In this document: in pieces, positions 56,261 to 64,000 of the stretch | Layout: every line of letters starts with the position of its first letter | Numbering within the stretch: position 1 is the stretch's first letter | Origin: DATJPR01 sp035506295 | GTDB taxonomy: Bacteria > Bacteroidota > Ignavibacteria > UBA10030 > UBA6906 | NCBI GenBank assembly: GCA_035506295.1 | Contig: DATJPR010000098.1 | Span: forward strand, 12,263 to 76,262 | Length of the DNA: 64,000 bases | Direction of reading: 5' to 3' | The notes under the pieces: generated by a model | The model's input: the letters and a program-made list of their open reading frames with translations, nothing else | Told to the model about the DNA's origin: nothing | Databases searched by the model: none | Position numbers and translations under genes: made by a program

Positions 56261-57355
56261 TTATACCGCAAGTGCCACGATGTAGTGCGCAAATCCGAGC
56301 CGCGACCAGACGCCGTAGGTGCAAAGCTCTTCGTCGTTGTGTGCGGCACCCTGCATGATCATCGTGTCTTCCGTAAATCGATTCCGGATGGCACCGGCCT
56401 GCGCAATGCGGAACCCGGATGCTTCTACGAGCGACTTGAGCTCGTTCAGACCGAAGGTTCTCCGGTGCGTGCTGTCGTCGAAGAAGTTCACCGTTGACAC
56501 AGGAACACCTGCAGCGAGGAATTCTAGGCGCGAGGGGAAATCCATGGACTCAAGCGTGGGAACTTCGATAAATGCTTCGCCGCCCAAGCGCATGACCCGG
56601 CGCAGCTCGCACATGAGGTTCTTCGGCTCTTCAATGTGCTCCAGAACGTGCGAAAGGACCGCCGCATCAAAGAAGGACGGCTCGAATTTTAGCTCCTCCT
56701 TATCGAGGTTGCAGATCTGATACCCGGCATATTTGTCGAAGAGCTCGGCTTTCTGAAGATCGACCGCGTACAGGTGCAGATCGGTCCTGTGTGGTTCCAG
56801 CCACGTTTTCCAGGTGACGAGCCCCCCACCGCCGGCACCAATGTCGATCACGTTGCCCCCCGGCCTTACAGATTTAAAGAATCGAAACCGGGGGTGAAGG
56901 GTCCAGTACCACGTCAGCAGGGCATTCCGATCTGTCACCGGTAACCCGACGAGGGCATCGAGGTCGATATCCCCGATCACGCGGGGTACCGTGCCTCCAG
57001 CGGATGCGCGATCGGCATTTCCCTTAGAGTTTTCGCGCTGCCGAGAGACCAGCTGCTCCATCTCCGCGGCCTGTTGATGCATCCCGAGTGAGTGGCAGAC
57101 GTCGATGATGTTTTCCGCGAAGGACAGGTTCGTCGGATCGAGACGCAGGGCTTGCAGCATATGGGCGAGCGCCGCCGTGTGATCACCGGATCTGAACTGA
57201 AGCACACCCAGGTCGTTATGCGCAGCAGCGTTGTTGGGAGCGTTCCGAAGGAACTCTTCGAGCTGCTGTGCAGCCTGGCCGAAGTCGCCCGATTCAATAA
57301 ACTGGTGAGCCAGCTCGTAGGAGTTTTGTGGCGGCATATTCATGGCCCCGTCCAT
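56261..57355 (-). CDS. TPR repeats fused to a class I methyltransferase
   Basis: 364 residues. TPR region (about 10-110: QAAQQLEEFLRNAPNNAAAH, AALAHMLQALRLDP) and a Rossmann methyltransferase (about 150-300) with NVIDIGAGGGGLV as SAM motif I, FDAAVLSHVLEHIEEP and LRRVMRLGGEAFIEVP. Probably methylates a sugar or peptide held by the TPR part. Lies between the giant glycosyltransferase (21-base gap) and the multi-methyltransferase (3-base gap). Confidence 0.9.
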   Translation of the reverse strand: MDGAMNMPPQNSYELAHQFIESGDFGQAAQQLEEFLRNAPNNAAAHNDLGVLQFRSGDHTAALAHMLQALRLDPTNLSFAENIIDVCHSLGMHQQAAEMEQLVSRQRENSKGNADRASAGGTVPRVIGDIDLDALVGLPVTDRNALLTWYWTLHPRFRFFKSVRPGGNVIDIGAGGGGLVTWKTWLEPHRTDLHLYAVDLQKAELFDKYAGYQICNLDKEELKFEPSFFDAAVLSHVLEHIEEPKNLMCELRRVMRLGGEAFIEVPTLESMDFPSRLEFLAAGVPVSTVNFFDDSTHRRTFGLNELKSLVEASGFRIAQAGAIRNRFTEDTMIMQGAAHNDEELCTYGVWSRLGFAHYIVALAV

Positions 57356-57358
57356 CGT

Positions 57359-60300
57359 TCACAATTTGATGACCACACACTGACCGGTTGGTAAATACCA
57401 GGGTCTTTCGTCTTTATCACTGAAGAATTGATCGACCGCCTGCTTTGCGCCCGGACAACTCTCGAACCCGTAATCGTCGAACACCATCACGCCGCCCTTC
57501 ACCATCCGCGGATAGAAGAAGTCGCAACTGTCGAGCACCGACCGGTAGATGTCCACATCGATATGGACGAAACAAAATCGGTACGGCTCGATCGGCCCCG
57601 CCGTGCCAGGGAAGAAACCGGGATAGTACCGGACGCCTTCTCCCGTTCCCACGACGCGCTGAACTCCTTCGAGCGATGTATCGGCAAAGTCTCCTTTGTG
57701 ATGCAGATCCCGGTCGGGATCCGTCTCCGGCATACCGTCAAATGTGTCGAAGAGATGCAGCATTTTCTGCGATCCGTGAAGGAGTGAAGCAATCAGCTTG
57801 GCCGTTCCGCCTTTGTACACACCAACCTCGGCGACATGCCCCTCGAGGCGGAGACTCTGGAGAGCGAACTGATACAACATGAAACAGCGTTGCTTATCGA
57901 CGAGCGTGAAGGGCACGCTCGCCATGGCATGCTGAAAATCCTTGTCGATGTCCCATACCGGTATCGGGCTCATGCTGATCGAAGGCGTGGCCGTACGCAC
58001 TGCAGTAGTTGCGGGGCCGGGCTTGGTGGCAAGGAACATGACTTGCTCCCCACCGAGATACCCGAACTCGTCGGATTCATACAGGACGGCCTCAGCCGAC
58101 ACGAACCCGATTTCCTCCAGTACTCGGAGAACGTCCCATCCGAAAACCTGATAGCACAAGCATCCTCCCCCCGGGTGGATCGGATCGCCGTGATACTCCG
58201 GTGGCTGAAGATGTTCGATTGATCCATCGGCGCGGACCACGGCCCGGATCATGGTCGTGGGGGCTGTCCTTTCAAAAGGAACAGAAAAGAACAACGCTCC
58301 GCCGGGTTTCAACACCCTGAAGCTTTCCTTGAATGCCTTTGCGTAATCGGGGATATGCTCGAACACGTCAAAGGAAAGAACGCAGTCGAGGCTATCGCCG
58401 GAGAAACTCAGGTTGGTGAAATCTTCATGTCGCACCCCCTGACGATCCATCGTTCCCGGCGCAAGGCTTGGATTGATGAATTCGCTGCCGGTGACATTCC
58501 GGTACTTTCCTGAAAGCAGGCGATAGAACGGCGTGGTCTGCTCGGCGATGTATATCGCCGAGCCGAGCGTCGGATGGAGCATCGATTCCACGAGGTGCAT
58601 TGCGGCCCGCATCCGGTTGGTGAGGCCGCACTGGGGGCAGACGACGGTCTCCCGCCAATTGACGGCAACCGGGAAGCCCTGCTCGTCGTGCCGGGCTGAC
58701 TGCACCCGGAATACCACGTCGTCGTCGCAGACATAGCAGTGGCCCTCGACGCCGAACCCCTCTTCGGTTCTCTGCAGGAGAACCTTCCATTCTTCATCGG
58801 ATCTGGGCTGTGCGCCGGCAGAGAACAAGTGTTTATGGTACTCATCAAGCGAAGAACATCGCTTGGGCGTGAATTCAATTTCTGTGTTTCGCCGGCTCGT
58901 CTCGCGGATCGAGAGCCTCCGGAGCAGGTCCATGGCCTCCTGGCTGGCGGGATTGAGCGACAGCACATGATTGACCAGGGTGAAGCCGCTTTCCACCTCT
59001 CGTTGCCGGAGGCAGATCGACGCGAGGTCCAAGAGCGCGCCGGTGTCATTCGGGTCTTCCGCAATGAGCCCCTGGAGCACTTCAACCGCCTGCGGCCAAC
59101 GATGGTTGTGGAGATGGGTCTTCGCAAGCTGCCGCATGGAGGCACGGGTGGGTCGTTGCGCCGGGGCCGCCTTCTTCAGCTGCATCAGCTCGGCCTGATG
59201 TTGGCGGAGTTCCTTCTCCAGCGACGCTCCCCATATCCCCCTTGCGTGATAGTCGTTGGTGAGATCGTCGTTCTTATCGCCGAAGACGGAGGCTCCGGTC
59301 AGGAGTTCCGGTTCGGACGATGAGCAGACCGCCAGGAAATATTCGGGCTCGAACGGGGCGTCGGTCGAGATGCGGATCTCTCTCCCTTCCTTGATATAAC
59401 TTCGCCAGTCGACGTGTTCCCCGGCCTCCAGCGGCCAGACATGTGAGCCGAGGGCAAGACGTTGGCCGAAGAGCGAGACGGAAGGAAATTGAACCTTCAG
59501 CTTGGACTGGAATTCGTCGAGGGAAACTTCCCTGACATGAAATGGATTGTTCGCCGGCGACCCTTTAGCATACACCTCGCGGTTCGGTGTTGAGACAAGG
59601 AAGACGCCATCTTCCTTCAGCACCCGCTTCACCTCCCGCAGAAATCCTTCCTGATCGGCGATGTGCTCGATCGTTTCGAAGCTGACGACAACATCGAAAG
59701 TGCGATCGGGACAAGGGATGGCATCGCACGAACCCTGCATGAACCGGAGGTTCGACTGGTGTCCGTAACGGATGCCTGCATGCCGCACAGTCTCCCCGGC
59801 GATGTCCACCCCGGTAACCGATGCGGCCTTTGCCGCCAGAAAATACGAACCGTATCCCTCACCGCTCGCGATGTCCAGGACGGATTTCCCCGCCACGAAT
59901 TCTCTCGCAACGGCATACCGATGGAAGTGTTCGTGGGCGATTTGCCCCTTGAGCTCAGGGACAAACCGCTCCCCGGTGAACGCAAGCGCGGACTTTTCCG
60001 TGACAAAGACAAATGAATTGTAGCGGAAGTACTCAAGCATGCCCCGCTCTTGCACGGTCGAGCGGTAGCGTTCATATTCTTCCGCTGTATGGATCCACGT
60101 AATCTCAGATGGCCCGTACCACACGCCGCTCTCCATCAACGTCGTCGAATAGCCGAGCTCCTGCAGGAGGTCGGGAAGGTCAGCGCCAAAGTCCACCGTG
60201 ACAAGCGCTCCCTGCGAACGCAGCGGGTCTCCATGGTGAACGGGCGGTTGGAGGTAAAACAGCGATCCATCGGCGTTCGATCTGACGCGCGGACGCGTGG

Positions 60301-60838
60301 GGTACGAAGGATGCAGCGGGACCGTGAAGATGTGCTTCCCTCCTGGCTTCAGCACCCTGCGGATTTCGAGGAACGCTTGCTCATACGAAGCGACATGCTC
60401 GAGAACGTCCTGGGTAACCACCAGATCGAACGTGTTGTCCGCGAAGGACAGCCGGGTAAGGTCTTCGCACAGAACCCCCTGGCGCTTTGTGCCCGGGGGA
60501 ACGCCATCAAGATACTCGCCGCAGACATAGCCCGGCAACCCGGCGAGCAGATCGTGGAGCGGACCGGACGCCTGGGCTTCGTATATTTTGAGAGGCCGCA
60601 ACTCATCGAGAAGGGACCGCAGGGAGGTTCCATCATCAGACTGGTGCGCAAACGTCACCCGTATCGCCTTTGCGACATCGCTAATCCGCTTGGTCGCGCC
60701 ACAGAGAGCACATTGCGCCTCCCGGTAGTTGCCGTGCTTGGAAGAGAAGAGTGAAAAGGAACCGCAGATGTTGCAGACCTCGGCAAATCCGGCTTTTTCC
60801 TGAGCGTTGGACTGCACCAGCATCTCGGAAACGGGCAT
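57359..60838 (-). CDS. Four-module methyltransferase with TPR
   Basis: About 1159 residues; I chose ATG 60838 (MPVSEMLVQS), though ATG 60919 gives 1186. Modules: a Cys4 ribbon (C22, C25, C43, C46) plus class I methyltransferase 1 (to about 285); methyltransferase 2 with VLDIASGEGYGSYF (about 315-515); a TPR segment; Cys4-ribbon plus methyltransferase 3 (about 710-960), homologous to module 1 (RVLKPGG, QPPVHHGDP / QPPEYHGDP); and a TylF/macrocin O-methyltransferase-like module at the end (VAEVGVYKGGTAKLIAS, HIDVDIYRSVLDSC, FDDYGFESCPG). First gene of the island. Confidence 0.92.
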   Translation of the reverse strand: MPVSEMLVQSNAQEKAGFAEVCNICGSFSLFSSKHGNYREAQCALCGATKRISDVAKAIRVTFAHQSDDGTSLRSLLDELRPLKIYEAQASGPLHDLLAGLPGYVCGEYLDGVPPGTKRQGVLCEDLTRLSFADNTFDLVVTQDVLEHVASYEQAFLEIRRVLKPGGKHIFTVPLHPSYPTRPRVRSNADGSLFYLQPPVHHGDPLRSQGALVTVDFGADLPDLLQELGYSTTLMESGVWYGPSEITWIHTAEEYERYRSTVQERGMLEYFRYNSFVFVTEKSALAFTGERFVPELKGQIAHEHFHRYAVAREFVAGKSVLDIASGEGYGSYFLAAKAASVTGVDIAGETVRHAGIRYGHQSNLRFMQGSCDAIPCPDRTFDVVVSFETIEHIADQEGFLREVKRVLKEDGVFLVSTPNREVYAKGSPANNPFHVREVSLDEFQSKLKVQFPSVSLFGQRLALGSHVWPLEAGEHVDWRSYIKEGREIRISTDAPFEPEYFLAVCSSSEPELLTGASVFGDKNDDLTNDYHARGIWGASLEKELRQHQAELMQLKKAAPAQRPTRASMRQLAKTHLHNHRWPQAVEVLQGLIAEDPNDTGALLDLASICLRQREVESGFTLVNHVLSLNPASQEAMDLLRRLSIRETSRRNTEIEFTPKRCSSLDEYHKHLFSAGAQPRSDEEWKVLLQRTEEGFGVEGHCYVCDDDVVFRVQSARHDEQGFPVAVNWRETVVCPQCGLTNRMRAAMHLVESMLHPTLGSAIYIAEQTTPFYRLLSGKYRNVTGSEFINPSLAPGTMDRQGVRHEDFTNLSFSGDSLDCVLSFDVFEHIPDYAKAFKESFRVLKPGGALFFSVPFERTAPTTMIRAVVRADGSIEHLQPPEYHGDPIHPGGGCLCYQVFGWDVLRVLEEIGFVSAEAVLYESDEFGYLGGEQVMFLATKPGPATTAVRTATPSISMSPIPVWDIDKDFQHAMASVPFTLVDKQRCFMLYQFALQSLRLEGHVAEVGVYKGGTAKLIASLLHGSQKMLHLFDTFDGMPETDPDRDLHHKGDFADTSLEGVQRVVGTGEGVRYYPGFFPGTAGPIEPYRFCFVHIDVDIYRSVLDSCDFFYPRMVKGGVMVFDDYGFESCPGAKQAVDQFFSDKDERPWYLPTGQCVVIKL

Positions 60839-60995
60839 AGAACTCACCACATGCACAATATTAACCGCCTTCCGGTGTGAAGACAGTGAATAACGGCTCG
60901 GAATGATGGCACCATTCACTCATCCGGCTTCGATAGGCCTCTGTGTCGTTTTCACATCATCCAGAAACCGTGCCACGCGAATCACAGGATTATCA

Positions 60996-61067
60996 GAGGG
61001 GGAGTGAGGGAGCGGGAGAGGGGGGGAAAGGGGGAACGGGAGACTGGGGACGCTGGAACTTTGGGAA
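60996..61067 (+). other. G-rich tract with repeated G-runs
   Basis: The + strand contains at least seven runs of three or more G in about 70 bases (GGGGGAGTGAGGGAGCGGGA and onward), with short A/C spacers. Such a tract can form G-quadruplexes on the strand opposite to all genes here. It lies in the gene-free interval 60839-61209, which otherwise contains the heptamer element. Confidence 0.6.
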
Positions 61068-61075
61068 GGTACATC

Positions 61076-61220
61076 AGCAAACAGCGTACAGTGAGAAGAT
61101 GGATTTCAACACGTTTGCCATCCTTCTGCTGTCCGCTGTTTGCTGTTTGCTGCTTGCTGCTTACCATCTTTCTGCTTACTCGCTACTGCATACTGCCTGC
61201 TCCGTCTTTTTACTGCTTAC
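61076..61220. repeat. Heptamer-repeat array with a long imperfect hairpin
   Basis: From about 61124 to 61200 the + strand is a run of degenerate 7-base units (TTCTGCT, GTCCGCT, GTTTGCT, GTTTGCT, GCTTGCT, GCTTACC, then GCTTACT, CGCTACT, GCATACT, GCCTGCT), continuing into the last codons of the NO reductase gene. Opposite-facing units occur at 61076-61102; this arm pairs with 61118-61144 at about 21 of 27 positions across a 15-base loop. No gene inside. I see nothing else in this gap. Confidence 0.7.
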
Positions 61221-63468
61221 TCAACGCCGGCTCTGTGCCGCTGTCAAGTTCCTCCTCCTTGAGCGATCGGCCGGTGATGAGGCCGATGACAAAAAGAATG
61301 AGCGCGAGCGCGCCAAACGTGAAGATGGTGTCTCCGAAGACCCGGATCCACTTGATGGTCGCGACTGGAGAGGAGTACAGAAACTCCGGCGAGCGCGCGT
61401 ACCAGTAGCCGTGCTCGACGGATGCCCACGTTTGCAGCAGTCCGACAGGAAGAAGACTGAGCACCACCATCGCCATCAATCCCCCGTTCAGGAGCCAGAA
61501 CGAAGCGCGGAGCAGGCCGTCCTTCCATTCCTTCTGAACCCAGAGAACGCGAAGACAAAAGAGCATCAGCCCGATGCCGAGCATGCCGTAAACACCGAAC
61601 AGCGCCGCGTGTCCGTGCACGGGGGTGGTATTCAATCCCTGCATGTAGTAGAGCGCGATGGGCGGATTGATCATGAAGCCGAACAGTCCCGCGCCGACCA
61701 TATTCCAGAAGGCGACCGCAATGAAATACATGATCGGCCATCGATACCGGTGAATCCACGACGTTGCGCGGGACAATCGGATGTTCTCCCATGCCTCGTA
61801 TCCCACAAACACCAGCGGGACGACTTCAAGCGCGCTGAAGACCGAACCTAACGCGAGAACCGCCGTGGGTGTGGCGGAAAAGTAGAGGTGATGCAATGTC
61901 CCGATGATTCCTCCGGAGAGAAAGATCGTGGAAGAGAACACAACAGAGGAACTCGCCGTGGCAGGGCGGACGAGCCCCAGGCGAACGAACATGAAGGCAA
62001 TAACCACGGTTGCGAACACCTCGAAGAAGCCCTCGACCCAGAGATGCACCACCCACCATCGCCAGTATTCGACGATGGAAAGCTCCGTGTGTTTCCCCCA
62101 CATGAGTCCCGCCATGTAGAATCCACCGATGGCGATGGCAGAAATCAGAAACAGCGTGAGCAGCGGCTTCTCCTCATCGTTCCTGCGGATCGCGACGAGG
62201 ATATTTCTCCCGACGAGATAGACCCACAGCGCCAGACCGATGACCAGGGCAATCTGCCAGAATCGGCCGAGGTCCACGTACTCATAGCCCTGATGCCCGA
62301 ACCAGAACCATTCCGACTTGCCAAGCTTGTGCATGACGCTCAGCCATTCCCCGGCGAGGGATCCGACCACGACCAGGAGCAGCGCACCGAACAGGACATT
62401 GACCCCGAAACGTTGTCCTTTCAGTTCCGTTTTGCTGACAGCAGGCGCGATGTACAAGCCGGCCGCCAACCAGGCGGTGGCAATCCAGAAAATCCCGAGT
62501 TGCGTGTGCCACGTTCTGGTGACGACGTACGGCAGCACTTCGGCAAGCGGAATGCCATAGAAGGATGATCCCTCGACCCCGTAGTGTGCCGTGATGACGC
62601 CGAGGAGGATTTGCACGATGAATAGACCGGACACGACCCAGAAGTATTTGAGGACGGCCTTCTGCGACGGGGTTGACGAATGACTGAACAATGGGTCGCG
62701 TTCAGGATGGACGTCTGGCAGTGCTTCGCCGCGCCGCGATCCGTAGTACCAGATCATTCCGCCGATCCCCGCAAGCAGGAAGATGATGCTCACGCCCGTC
62801 CAAACAATCTCATCCCCCGTCGGCTCATTCGCGATGAGAGGCTCATGGGGCCAGTTGCTCGTGTAGGTGATTGCCTCATTCGGCCGATCCGTCGAAGCCG
62901 CCCAGGAACTCCAGAAGAAGAACGCGGCGAGGTTTCGGAGATCCTGCGGATTTGTCACCGTGCCTGCGGGTATGGCATAGGCCTCAACACCCTGGGAGAA
63001 GACGCTTGCATAGTGGGCGGCAATCGATGCGAACGCCGCCCCACGAACGGAATCTATGACCACTGTTTCGTTCGCCGGACTGTACGTGTTCTTCCGATTC
63101 TCCTCCTGCAATCTTGCTTCGAGCGATGCCTGGAGCTCCGGAGACAAAGCGTCGAAGTGCTGCCCCTTCTGCTGCATGGCCCAGGCGTCGAGTATGAAGA
63201 CACATTCGCGGTGGAGGTAGTCCGCCGTCCAGTCCGGGGCGACGTAGCTTCCATGACCCCAGACAGATCCGACTTCCATCCCTCCCATCGCCTGCCAGAC
63301 GTTTTGCCCGGCCAGGATATCTTCTCGTGTGACCACAGCAGCGCCTGCAGGTGTGACGTACGCCTGCGGAATAGGGGGTTTCTTCTGATAGATTTGGACG
63401 CCCATATACCCGAGCACCGCGAAAGAGACAATGATCACCGACCAGAATGCAATCCAATAGCGTTTCAT
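61210..63468 (-). CDS. norZ: Quinol-dependent nitric oxide reductase (qNOR)
   Basis: 752 residues from ATG 63468 (AAGGAC 7 bases upstream). A single chain with about 14 membrane helices and a cytochrome-c-like N-terminal periplasmic part. Iron ligands His475 and Glu479 (VVHLWVEGFFE) and His526/His527 (LHHLYF) occupy the positions of Geobacillus stearothermophilus H508, E512, H559 and H560 with a constant offset of 33. The same offset puts His295, Glu299 and Asp713 at its quinol-site residues H328, E332 and D746, as I recall that numbering. Reduces NO to N2O with quinol. Confidence 0.96.
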   Translation of the reverse strand: MKRYWIAFWSVIIVSFAVLGYMGVQIYQKKPPIPQAYVTPAGAAVVTREDILAGQNVWQAMGGMEVGSVWGHGSYVAPDWTADYLHRECVFILDAWAMQQKGQHFDALSPELQASLEARLQEENRKNTYSPANETVVIDSVRGAAFASIAAHYASVFSQGVEAYAIPAGTVTNPQDLRNLAAFFFWSSWAASTDRPNEAITYTSNWPHEPLIANEPTGDEIVWTGVSIIFLLAGIGGMIWYYGSRRGEALPDVHPERDPLFSHSSTPSQKAVLKYFWVVSGLFIVQILLGVITAHYGVEGSSFYGIPLAEVLPYVVTRTWHTQLGIFWIATAWLAAGLYIAPAVSKTELKGQRFGVNVLFGALLLVVVGSLAGEWLSVMHKLGKSEWFWFGHQGYEYVDLGRFWQIALVIGLALWVYLVGRNILVAIRRNDEEKPLLTLFLISAIAIGGFYMAGLMWGKHTELSIVEYWRWWVVHLWVEGFFEVFATVVIAFMFVRLGLVRPATASSSVVFSSTIFLSGGIIGTLHHLYFSATPTAVLALGSVFSALEVVPLVFVGYEAWENIRLSRATSWIHRYRWPIMYFIAVAFWNMVGAGLFGFMINPPIALYYMQGLNTTPVHGHAALFGVYGMLGIGLMLFCLRVLWVQKEWKDGLLRASFWLLNGGLMAMVVLSLLPVGLLQTWASVEHGYWYARSPEFLYSSPVATIKWIRVFGDTIFTFGALALILFVIGLITGRSLKEEELDSGTEPALSKQ

Positions 63469-63478
63469 CGACATGTCC

Positions 63479-64000
63479 TTAGTGTTGGCGTGAGGGAGAC
63501 TTCCTGGCTGTGACGACGATATCGTGTGACGTCTCGGGATTCCATGCCCCGCCGGAGAGATCGCCGGCGAGCGAGACGGCCGTGAACCCTTCCGATTCCA
63601 GGAGGGCAAGCATCTCAGGTGGTCGAACGGGAAGGAGATCAAGGCTGAACGTTTGCGTGTCGGCGTGCGCCACGTCGTTCCTTCTGATCACAAGCCGGAC
63701 TCCTTCCGCTGTCGGCTCGTAGCGACGTTCCATGGTTGATGTGTGAACCTGTGTCAGGAACCTCGGCAACCGCGAATCAGGCCGGATCATGTCGAAGTTC
63801 AGGAACTGCAGGATGACGAGGCCGCCCGGGCGCAAAACGCGATAGAATCCCTGCACGGCAGAACGGCGCTCTTCACTGCTCCGAAGGTGTGGGAAGGTGT
63901 TTCCCAGACAGAAAACGGCATCGAATGATTCGTTCATCGACGTCGGAAGGTTCTGCATCGGCGCCACCAGCCCCGTCACGGAAAGCCCGAGCTCGGCGGC
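63479..64000 (-). CDS. Class I SAM methyltransferase, C-terminal part (truncated by window edge)
   Basis: The frame is open from 64000 to the stop at 63479; the start is outside the window. Visible are FDAVFCLGNTFPHL (motif region after the SAM site), FYRVLRPGGLVILQFLNFD and a beta-strand tail typical of small-molecule methyltransferases of the Methyltransf_11/25 type. It ends 10 bases before the qNOR start, so the two are probably co-transcribed. Substrate unknown. Confidence 0.85.
   Translation of the reverse strand, partial: AAELGLSVTGLVAPMQNLPTSMNESFDAVFCLGNTFPHLRSSEERRSAVQGFYRVLRPGGLVILQFLNFDMIRPDSRLPRFLTQVHTSTMERRYEPTAEGVRLVIRRNDVAHADTQTFSLDLLPVRPPEMLALLESEGFTAVSLAGDLSGGAWNPETSHDIVVTARKSPSRQH

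Noticed and set aside
60961..60985. Sigma-54 site around GTGCCACGCG before the methyltransferase gene
   Set aside because: The minus strand has TGGCAC but the -12 box reads CTGG rather than TTGC, and the distance to the gene is on the wrong side for transcription of it.
61076..61220. CRISPR array
   Set aside because: Units are 7 bases and contiguous, there are no spacers of 25-45 bases, and no cas gene is near.
61210..63468. Nitric oxide dismutase (Nod) instead of qNOR
   Set aside because: Iron ligands (including His526-His527 and Glu479) and quinol-site residues are all the qNOR type; Nod proteins differ at these positions.

Overview
The window reads as a high-GC (by eye near 60%) chromosome segment of a motile Gram-negative (diderm) bacterium. 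Every convincing gene lies on the minus strand, so each operon runs from high to low coordinates. Gene content (flgB-flgC-fliE-fliF-fliG-fliH-fliI-fliJ order, FapA, receivers with a Cys4 tail, a single-chain quinol NO reductase) does not fix the phylum. A relative of the Fibrobacteres-Chlorobi-Bacteroidetes/Ignavibacteria assemblage or another deep-branching environmental lineage is possible, but I hold that loosely.

Layout. (1) 1-7735: flagellar basal-body and export operon, flgB to a probable fliK cut by the window edge, with a perfect sigma-54 -24/-12 promoter (7721-7735) and an unlisted 53-codon membrane ORF just behind it. (2) 7820-26058: a 16-gene chemosensory/phosphorelay operon (cheB, cheA, two CheZ-like phosphatases, two CheY, cheR, HEAT, FapA, two Cys4-tailed receivers, an HDOD protein, an HD-GYP-type N-domain protein, two hybrid kinases) behind a near-consensus sigma-54 site. 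(3) 26237-29793: a poly-HAMP chemoreceptor co-transcribed with a secreted TonB-C-terminal-domain protein, closed by an intrinsic terminator. (4) 29933-31460: receiver, two small Cys-rich proteins and cheW behind another sigma-54 site. (5) 31560-40932: two very large PAS/REC kinases plus an NtrB/NtrC-like pair whose GAFTGA-containing activator is the obvious candidate to drive the sigma-54 promoters. (6) 41210-45899: LuxR-type regulator, flgM, fliT-like, flaG, fliD, fliS and flagellin, the last behind a perfect sigma-28 promoter. (7) 46008-60838: seven genes for TPR-linked glycosyltransferases and methyltransferases, including a 1360-residue protein with three glycosyltransferase modules and a ~1159-residue protein with four methyltransferase modules; their position next to flagellin suggests a flagellin glycosylation/methylation island. 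(8) 60839-64000: a heptamer-repeat hairpin element, a quinol-dependent nitric oxide reductase and a truncated methyltransferase.

How it fits together: the NtrC-type activator and sigma-54 are inferred to turn on middle flagellar and chemosensory genes; FlgM would release sigma-28 for flagellin; the island would decorate flagellin; and the receptor/CheW/CheA/CheY/CheZ set would steer the motor. The most novel-looking parts are the modular sugar/methyl enzymes, the tandem CheZ pair, the chemoreceptor-TonB-domain pairing and the conserved Cys4 receiver tails. No RNA genes, CRISPR arrays or insertion sequences were recognised.
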